Shown: positions 16,983 to 21,460 of the stretch, in pieces | How the letters are laid out: each line of letters starts with the position of its first letter | Numbering within the stretch: the first letter of the stretch is position 1 | Virus record (IMG/VR): IMGVR_UViG_3300042524_000042 | Span: 1 to 21,460 of that record | Direction: 5' to 3' (one strand) | DNA from: a virus | Length of the DNA stretch: 21,460 nt | Program-made: the position numbers and the translations under genes | The notes under the pieces: model-generated | The model's database searches: none | What the model was told of the DNA's origin: nothing | The model's input: the letters and a program-made list of their open reading frames with translations, nothing else

Positions 16983-19114
16983 ACTACGTTAAGGAGTTCA
17001 AATGATGCTTTGCCTGTGGTCATATTTAGATTGACGTTGTTTATGATGTACTTGGTGTTGTTCCAAATGATTGCATTCTGAAGGTTCAGCGTGATAATCT
17101 TGCCGATGGGTAACACCGCTTCTACGTTATACACCCTTCTTGCTTTAGCGTATAGGTCGGTGATGTAGTCGCTCCACTCGTTATTGTAGAGGCTGCGGTT
17201 TACCGATTGCAGATGGTATGGGTCTATGTCTGCGCCAAAGCAAATAGAATGCGATGCGCCTGCACTTGAGTATCTGTTTGATGTGTTAGAGTACCAAGCG
17301 ATAACTACGTCTCTGTGAGTTCCATCTGCATTTACAAATGTTAAGCGTTTTGTAGTTAAGTCGTAGTCATCAAAGTACCCATAGAATAAAACAGGCGCAC
17401 CCAAATATGGGTTAAACGTACCATCTTCATTTGCTTCACTTGTGATGCTTTTGTAAACGAGTACGTTTGTCAGACCCCCCGTATGCAGGTCAGTCAGCCT
17501 CTCAAATAACGGGCATTCAAACGGCACTTCAATTAGCAACTCCTCACCATCAAAAGTGAAGGTATTATTCAAATCCCCAAAGCCTACGTTGTTTGTCTGC
17601 AAGTATTGGAAGCCAAGTATTGCTTGGGTCTCTTGGTACTTAAATTCTATCTCCCTGTATAGCGATGGTCGGTTTACCACGTACTCGGTGATGTCTAAAT
17701 ACTCTTGGTAGTCTTTGTCGCTTCCTGCTGCGTACCAATCATCTAACGGCTGAAGCAAGAAGCTCGTGGATGTAGTTGGCACAATCACCATATTGTACAT
17801 CTTCAGAATGCCTGCCAAGAAGTCCTTTACCTTAATCTCGGGCATTATGTCCGAAACCACCACGTTGAAGAAATAGCTTGCTGATAAGGTTTGGTCTACC
17901 GAGAAACTAACAGAAGCCGTATCGCTATCAATACCCGAATAGTCCGTGCATTGGTATGTCATTGCCGTAGGGGTCTGCGGTCTAATAAACAACTGCACCG
18001 TATCGCCTGCGGCGAACGACAAAGCAGCCATTGTTGTAGTTACAGAAGATGCAGCGTGGGCAGGAACTAATACAGAAAAATCTAAAATCCCATTACGAAA
18101 TACAGAAAGCTCATAGTTTTCGCTTACGTCTTTCATCGCTATTTGCAAGTCATACTGCTTGCTATCTACAACAGTCCAAGTGTCTGTACTTAAATTAAAC
18201 TGCGAACCGCTTCCTGTGTTTCGGTTCATATTTATTAACTGATAAGCAATATCGTTGCCCCCTGCAAATAGATACCCCTCAAACCTGTGTAGCCATAACG
18301 ACAAATCAACAAACGGAGTAGCACTCAAGAACGCTCCTGTAAACGTGATTCCGTACTTCTGCTCCATCGCATCAAGGATAGCCGTTACCTTTAGCGCAGG
18401 CTTTAACTCAAAATAACGGATGCCACGCTCCCCTTGACTGCCACCACCTGCTTTGTGAGCAATGTTGTTAATGTCATCAGCACCTGCTCCCGCACTTTGA
18501 TAAAACCAATTCTTTACAGGACTGCATAGTGGATAAAATAACGGAGCGTAATTGTCAGTAGTAAGCCTTTCAAAGACCGCATCATCGGTGTACTCGTGAT
18601 TGAGTTCTGCAAAGTCAAGGTCGTACAAATAGTCCTCGCCAAATAAATCAGTAAGCGTTACCACATCCCCATAGAACGTCAGCGTGTAAGCATACGGCTC
18701 TGTGCCTTTGAGCTGCACGTTCTCTACCTCTATCACCCCTGTGCGGAATGGCAACGAGTTTATTTCAATTCTTGCTTCCTGTCGTAGCCTTCCATCAAAC
18801 GTATTGGCAACGCTCGTGCTTGTTGCACCAGAGTTCCAAGTTGTGTTAAAGGTATTCCAAGTGATGCCTATGCTATTCCACACGGGTGAGCCACCGACCT
18901 CCGTAGTGATAACGGAACTTGTGATATTGGCGTTGTAGTAGTGCTGAAGTATCTCGTTATTGCGAGGGCTTGCAGGAATGGTAAACCCCTGCGTGAAGTC
19001 CGTGAACACCTTACTGATGTCCTGCACGTTCTGCACAGAGAGGTTGATGCTTATCTCCTCATCATCAAAGATGTCTAGGCGAAAGCCATTGACGTAAATA
19101 TCAACCTTGTTCAT
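16979..19114 (-). CDS. Large tail protein, 711 aa
   Basis: The N-terminus (MNKVDIYVNGFRLDIFDDEE, then ISINLSVQNVQDISKVFTDF and TQGFTIPAS) is typical of a family of large tail proteins in Bacteroidota phages, where it begins a probable tail-tip or baseplate-hub protein. Trp79, Trp86 and Trp93 form a W-x6-W-x6-W motif (WNSIGITWNTFNTTWN). The rest alternates beta domains and contains LKPALKVTAILDAMEQKYGI, a motif also common in these proteins. The C-terminus is FELLNVV. It probably lies at the tail tip, linked to tube assembly and host contact, but I cannot assign it to a named hub family. It is coupled by ATGA overlaps on both sides. Confidence 0.72.
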   Translation of the reverse strand: MNKVDIYVNGFRLDIFDDEEISINLSVQNVQDISKVFTDFTQGFTIPASPRNNEILQHYYNANITSSVITTEVGGSPVWNSIGITWNTFNTTWNSGATSTSVANTFDGRLRQEARIEINSLPFRTGVIEVENVQLKGTEPYAYTLTFYGDVVTLTDLFGEDYLYDLDFAELNHEYTDDAVFERLTTDNYAPLFYPLCSPVKNWFYQSAGAGADDINNIAHKAGGGSQGERGIRYFELKPALKVTAILDAMEQKYGITFTGAFLSATPFVDLSLWLHRFEGYLFAGGNDIAYQLINMNRNTGSGSQFNLSTDTWTVVDSKQYDLQIAMKDVSENYELSVFRNGILDFSVLVPAHAASSVTTTMAALSFAAGDTVQLFIRPQTPTAMTYQCTDYSGIDSDTASVSFSVDQTLSASYFFNVVVSDIMPEIKVKDFLAGILKMYNMVIVPTTSTSFLLQPLDDWYAAGSDKDYQEYLDITEYVVNRPSLYREIEFKYQETQAILGFQYLQTNNVGFGDLNNTFTFDGEELLIEVPFECPLFERLTDLHTGGLTNVLVYKSITSEANEDGTFNPYLGAPVLFYGYFDDYDLTTKRLTFVNADGTHRDVVIAWYSNTSNRYSSAGASHSICFGADIDPYHLQSVNRSLYNNEWSDYITDLYAKARRVYNVEAVLPIGKIITLNLQNAIIWNNTKYIINNVNLNMTTGKASFELLNVV

Positions 19115-20352
19115 CGTACCAAACTGCGCTCATCAAATCCGAAGTCAAAGGACATTGTGTAATTGATAAGCTTTGTATTCACGCTCTTTTGGTATTCTAT
19201 GGTTCCACGATTCGGAACTGCACTCACCCAGTTGCTATTGGTATAGACCGCAACGTACTCACTCATTAGAATGTCCTCAATAGTCTCATCATAGTCTTGG
19301 TCAACGAACCCTGTGTTTAGAGTTAGGGTGTTGCGAGAGTTGACGTTGAAGGATTGGTACTTGCCTACCTCCAATGAAGGGGTGGTGAAGCCATCGTTGT
19401 AGATGCTCTTTTGGTAGGAGTCCTGCGTAAAGTTACCACGCTCATCGCTGCGTTTGAAGAACGTGATGAAGTCGGCAACGCCAAAGCGGTTGATGAACGC
19501 TACCTGCACAGGGTCGTACTTGGGTTCGCAGATAACGTAGTAGCGAACTCGCCCTATCTCGCTTGGTGAGTCATTATTATTTAACAAAATGACATCGTAG
19601 TAACTGCCAACGCCACCATTGGTCTGTGCGCTTGGCTTTACTTCCGCAGGTAGGTTACCATTGTTCTCAAGGTTAGCAGCACCTACGCCTGCATAGATTA
19701 CGAGGTCTTGCGAGTTGTTGCTTGATGGGTTGGGTGGCGTTGTGCTGCCCCCCCCTGTGTTTGTCAGTAACGCGGTGGCTCCACCCTGCCAAGTGATGCG
19801 GATGGAACCCAAGTCATTGGCTACGCTATTGTTGATTGCAAGGGATTCGTAGTTGCCGACAAGTACCTGCCTATCTCTGCTTGTGGCAAGCACCAACTGC
19901 GATACCGCAACAGGGGCGATGTTATCACGGGTAGCCCACCCATCTAAAGTGATGAATTGGTCGGGTGCTTCTTCTTCGGGCTGATTCCATTGCCCCGATA
20001 CAAGACCACCTCCTGCGTTGTTGTACTGCCAATCTCCATATCCCCAAACAAACAATGCCTCACCCTGCGGACTCTGCGTGAAGCCGATGTCGTTCCATAC
20101 GCTAAAGTCATGGTAGAACTCGGAACGGATTAGGTCGCTTACCTCAAAGTTGATTACGTTGTTGATTGAGTAGTTTTTCTCAAGCTCGTAATTGTCCGTT
20201 CCCGATGTGGTGAACGCACCCGAATAGATGCGTAAATCTAACGACATAAACTCAAGCGTATCTCCTGCAACGGAGTTGTTACGAGCCGTGAAAAATATCG
20301 GGCTTCGAGCCATTGAGATACTATCGGGAATGGAGGCAGTAGGTGTACTCAT
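19111..20352 (-). CDS. Tail structural protein, 413 aa
   Basis: A beta-rich protein: MSTPTASIPDSISMARSPIF, a LRIYSGAF segment, then INNVINFEVSDLIRSEF in the first 90 residues. A Gly/Thr/Pro/Asn-rich linker (GGGSTTPPNPSSNNSQ) lies at about 207 to 222, and the second half contains RVRYYVICEPKYDPVQVAFI and GVADFITFFKRSDERGNF. The second-half pattern (YYVxCEPKYxPxxVxFxNxxG, then FFKxS) recurs in Bacteroidota phages next to the large tail-tip-like protein, so they probably form part of the same tail structure. No catalytic motif is seen. It is ATGA-coupled to genes on both sides. Confidence 0.68.
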   Translation of the reverse strand: MSTPTASIPDSISMARSPIFFTARNNSVAGDTLEFMSLDLRIYSGAFTTSGTDNYELEKNYSINNVINFEVSDLIRSEFYHDFSVWNDIGFTQSPQGEALFVWGYGDWQYNNAGGGLVSGQWNQPEEEAPDQFITLDGWATRDNIAPVAVSQLVLATSRDRQVLVGNYESLAINNSVANDLGSIRITWQGGATALLTNTGGGSTTPPNPSSNNSQDLVIYAGVGAANLENNGNLPAEVKPSAQTNGGVGSYYDVILLNNNDSPSEIGRVRYYVICEPKYDPVQVAFINRFGVADFITFFKRSDERGNFTQDSYQKSIYNDGFTTPSLEVGKYQSFNVNSRNTLTLNTGFVDQDYDETIEDILMSEYVAVYTNSNWVSAVPNRGTIEYQKSVNTKLINYTMSFDFGFDERSLVR

Positions 20353-20894
20353 AGTTTTATATTTAAGTCCTTACGGGTAAATGCTTGCAAATCATCTTTG
20401 CCTAATTGAAAGGACTGAATAAGCTCGGGGGGTAGCTTGGCAAACCCAAGCCTAAAGGGTGTGCTAAAGAACTTTGTCGCAGGTATGCCCTGCCGATATA
20501 CCGACTCACGCACCGCAAAAGGATTCAGCCCCTTGCTCTCTGCCCACCGCTTGAAGTGCTTGGCGGATGGCTTCTTGCCCTCCTTGTAACTGTATGGGCT
20601 ATCGGGTGCTTTCTGCTTCCATATCTTGCCCTTGTTGTTTCGCCTGTTGAATGGGCTTGTGGACTTTCTCGTGCCTCCTGCGCCCTTTACTCCTTTGTCT
20701 TGGAAGTCACCATAGTCCTCCATCTCAATGCCCAGAGTAAACGAGTTCTCGCCTACAAATAGTTTATATTGCAAAGAATTGTAAAGGGTCTTGTCAAAGT
20801 TGTGCTTCCCTTTGGTGAGGTTAGTCCTCGCCTGCTGAATTACAAACTTTGCAAACTTGGTAAGCACCGCTTCCAACAATTCCTTCCGTGCCAT
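20349..20894 (-). CDS. HK97-gp10-like neck or tail completion protein, 181 aa
   Basis: From the ATG at 20894 the protein begins MARKELLEAVLTKFAKFVIQ with a helix, then a beta part (NSLQYKLFVGENSFTLGIEM, then EDYGDFQDKGVKGAGGTR). The YGxFxDxGVKG segment is the hallmark of HK97-gp10/minor tail completion proteins. The C-terminal part has KHFKRWAESKGLNPFAVRES and KFFSTPFRLGFAKL. It likely sits at the neck or tail end and helps tail completion. The frame is open to 21005, but that part is a shadow of the gene before; the ATG at 20894 lies one base after that gene's stop (TAAAATGG). The stop is coupled to the next start. Confidence 0.74.
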   Translation of the reverse strand: MARKELLEAVLTKFAKFVIQQARTNLTKGKHNFDKTLYNSLQYKLFVGENSFTLGIEMEDYGDFQDKGVKGAGGTRKSTSPFNRRNNKGKIWKQKAPDSPYSYKEGKKPSAKHFKRWAESKGLNPFAVRESVYRQGIPATKFFSTPFRLGFAKLPPELIQSFQLGKDDLQAFTRKDLNIKL

Positions 20895-20895
20895 T

Positions 20896-21363
20896 TTAGC
20901 AGATGCTGATCTCGGTGTTAGCAAGCAGCACGTCAAAGGTTGCAGTCCACCCTGCAAGCAGGTTCTCGAACCTCTCGCTAAAGGGAACACAAGAAGCAGT
21001 ACCATCCAACTGGTAAAGGTCGGTGTACAGAGTACCCCTACGCAGTTCTGTCACCACATCGTTGATTACTGCTAGTTGGGTGTTCAGTATGTTTTGCTCG
21101 TTGCTGATGCCGTAGAACGGCTCTGCCTGCAAGCGTGGATTCTCTTTGGTCTCATCTACCAAGTCCATACAAACAATGCTTACATTCATCCGTACTATCT
21201 GTCCTTCAAATGTTGCTTGGTTGATGATAATATGCGACAAAGGGAAGATGGTCTGCTTGTTTAGGTCTATGTCAAATATATCCCCTGTCGTTACCACGTT
21301 GACTTGGCTATTGGCCTCAAGCGTGTCTTTTAGCTTGGTGGTGATGTCGTAGAACTGTCTCAT
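20896..21363 (-). CDS. Tail terminator-like protein, 155 aa
   Basis: The sequence MRQFYDITTKLKDTLEANSQ followed by VNVVTTGDIFDIDLNKQTIF and PLSHIIINQATFEGQIVRMN fits the small alpha/beta proteins that cap the tail (gpU-like terminators). These start with a long helix, then strands, and carry a conserved late strand (here WTATFDVLLAN). It should cap the tube and join it to the neck. The following gene (HK97-gp10-like) supports this, as the two are usually adjacent. The ATG overlaps the stop of the partial gene to its right (ATGA). Confidence 0.62.
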   Translation of the reverse strand: MRQFYDITTKLKDTLEANSQVNVVTTGDIFDIDLNKQTIFPLSHIIINQATFEGQIVRMNVSIVCMDLVDETKENPRLQAEPFYGISNEQNILNTQLAVINDVVTELRRGTLYTDLYQLDGTASCVPFSERFENLLAGWTATFDVLLANTEISIC

Positions 21364-21460
21364 TTTTTTATCTTATCTAATTGTTTGCGTTCAACGTCTA
21401 TGCGCTCTTTTTCAAAAACGAGAAAGGTAAGGGCTTCGTGAACGCCAAGCCTTCCGACTC
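21360..21460 (-). CDS. C-terminal end of an unknown gene, cut by the right edge
   Basis: The last 32 codons are visible (VGRLGVHEALTFLVFEKERI then DVERKQLDKIKK, stop TGA). They form a helical, charged end. The stop overlaps the next ATG as ATGA, in the style of the genes around it. The visible part is too short to assign a family; from its place before the tail terminator-like gene, it should be another neck, tail or head-completion gene. Confidence 0.6.
   Translation of the reverse strand, partial: VGRLGVHEALTFLVFEKERIDVERKQLDKIKK

Noticed and set aside
20895-21005. 37-codon N-terminal extension of the HK97-gp10-like gene
   Set aside because: The extension is the shadow of the tail terminator-like gene and looks unlike a protein N-terminus; the ATG at 20894, one base after that gene's stop, is the better start.

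Overview
This window is part of the genome of a tailed, siphovirus-like bacteriophage that most likely infects a member of the Bacteroidota (Flavobacteria-like). The host inference rests on two sequence features. Several promoters match the Bacteroidota housekeeping form TTG/TTTG-N19-TAnnTTTG (28..57 and 4416..4446 are the best). Start codons are mostly preceded by A-rich sequence or overlap the previous stop, with little sign of Shine-Dalgarno sequences. I could support genes only on the minus strand, so transcription runs right to left. About 40 genes fill the window, about ten of them very short and easily missed.

Right part (21460 to about 7130) is the virion module. In transcription order it holds: a partial gene at the edge, a tail-terminator-like protein, an HK97-gp10-like neck/tail-completion protein, two large tail proteins (413 and 711 aa), a 45-aa gene, the tape measure, an XkdF-like prohead protease with an extra C-terminal domain, a small Cys-rich protein, a scaffold-like acidic protein, the major capsid protein, the probable tail tube protein, a small structural protein, the portal with an extra C-terminal domain, a head-tail connector-like protein, a short W-rich repeat protein and a tail-fibre-like protein. 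Intrinsic terminators follow the capsid and tail-tube genes. The order is close to the usual portal-protease-capsid-tail order read backwards relative to transcription. The terminase is not in this window.

Middle part (about 7430 to 5555) is a host-lysis cassette of small genes: a coiled-coil protein, two holin-like membrane proteins, a very basic 42-aa protein, an M15-family endolysin and a candidate single-protein (u-)spanin. A non-coding stretch at 6400..6560 contains three evenly spaced dyads and a direct repeat. The gap 5280..5554 contains overlapping AT-rich inverted repeats, a TTGACA/TAATAT promoter and a weak terminator. It separates the late genes from the genes to the left and could be an operator cluster or replication origin.

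Left part (5279 to 1) is the DNA-metabolism and control module: a DUF3310-like protein, a RusA-type resolvase, two small proteins, an SSB-like protein, a RecA/DnaB-fold helicase-like ATPase, two unknowns, a protein with a stand-alone DnaA-domain-IV-like helix-turn-helix, a small membrane-type protein, a sigma-70-like protein overlapping a Cys-rich partner, a candidate PD-(D/E)XK nuclease and a 45-aa protein followed by a terminator. Five starts here (including one at the very left edge) have the same element, ACCAATC, 3 to 7 bases before the ATG.

The most distinctive observations are this ACCAATC start-proximal element, a W-x6-W-x6-W motif shared by three otherwise unrelated virion-region proteins, the reversed gene order, and the two structured non-coding regions. 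No integrase, tRNA, CRISPR array or insertion sequence was seen.
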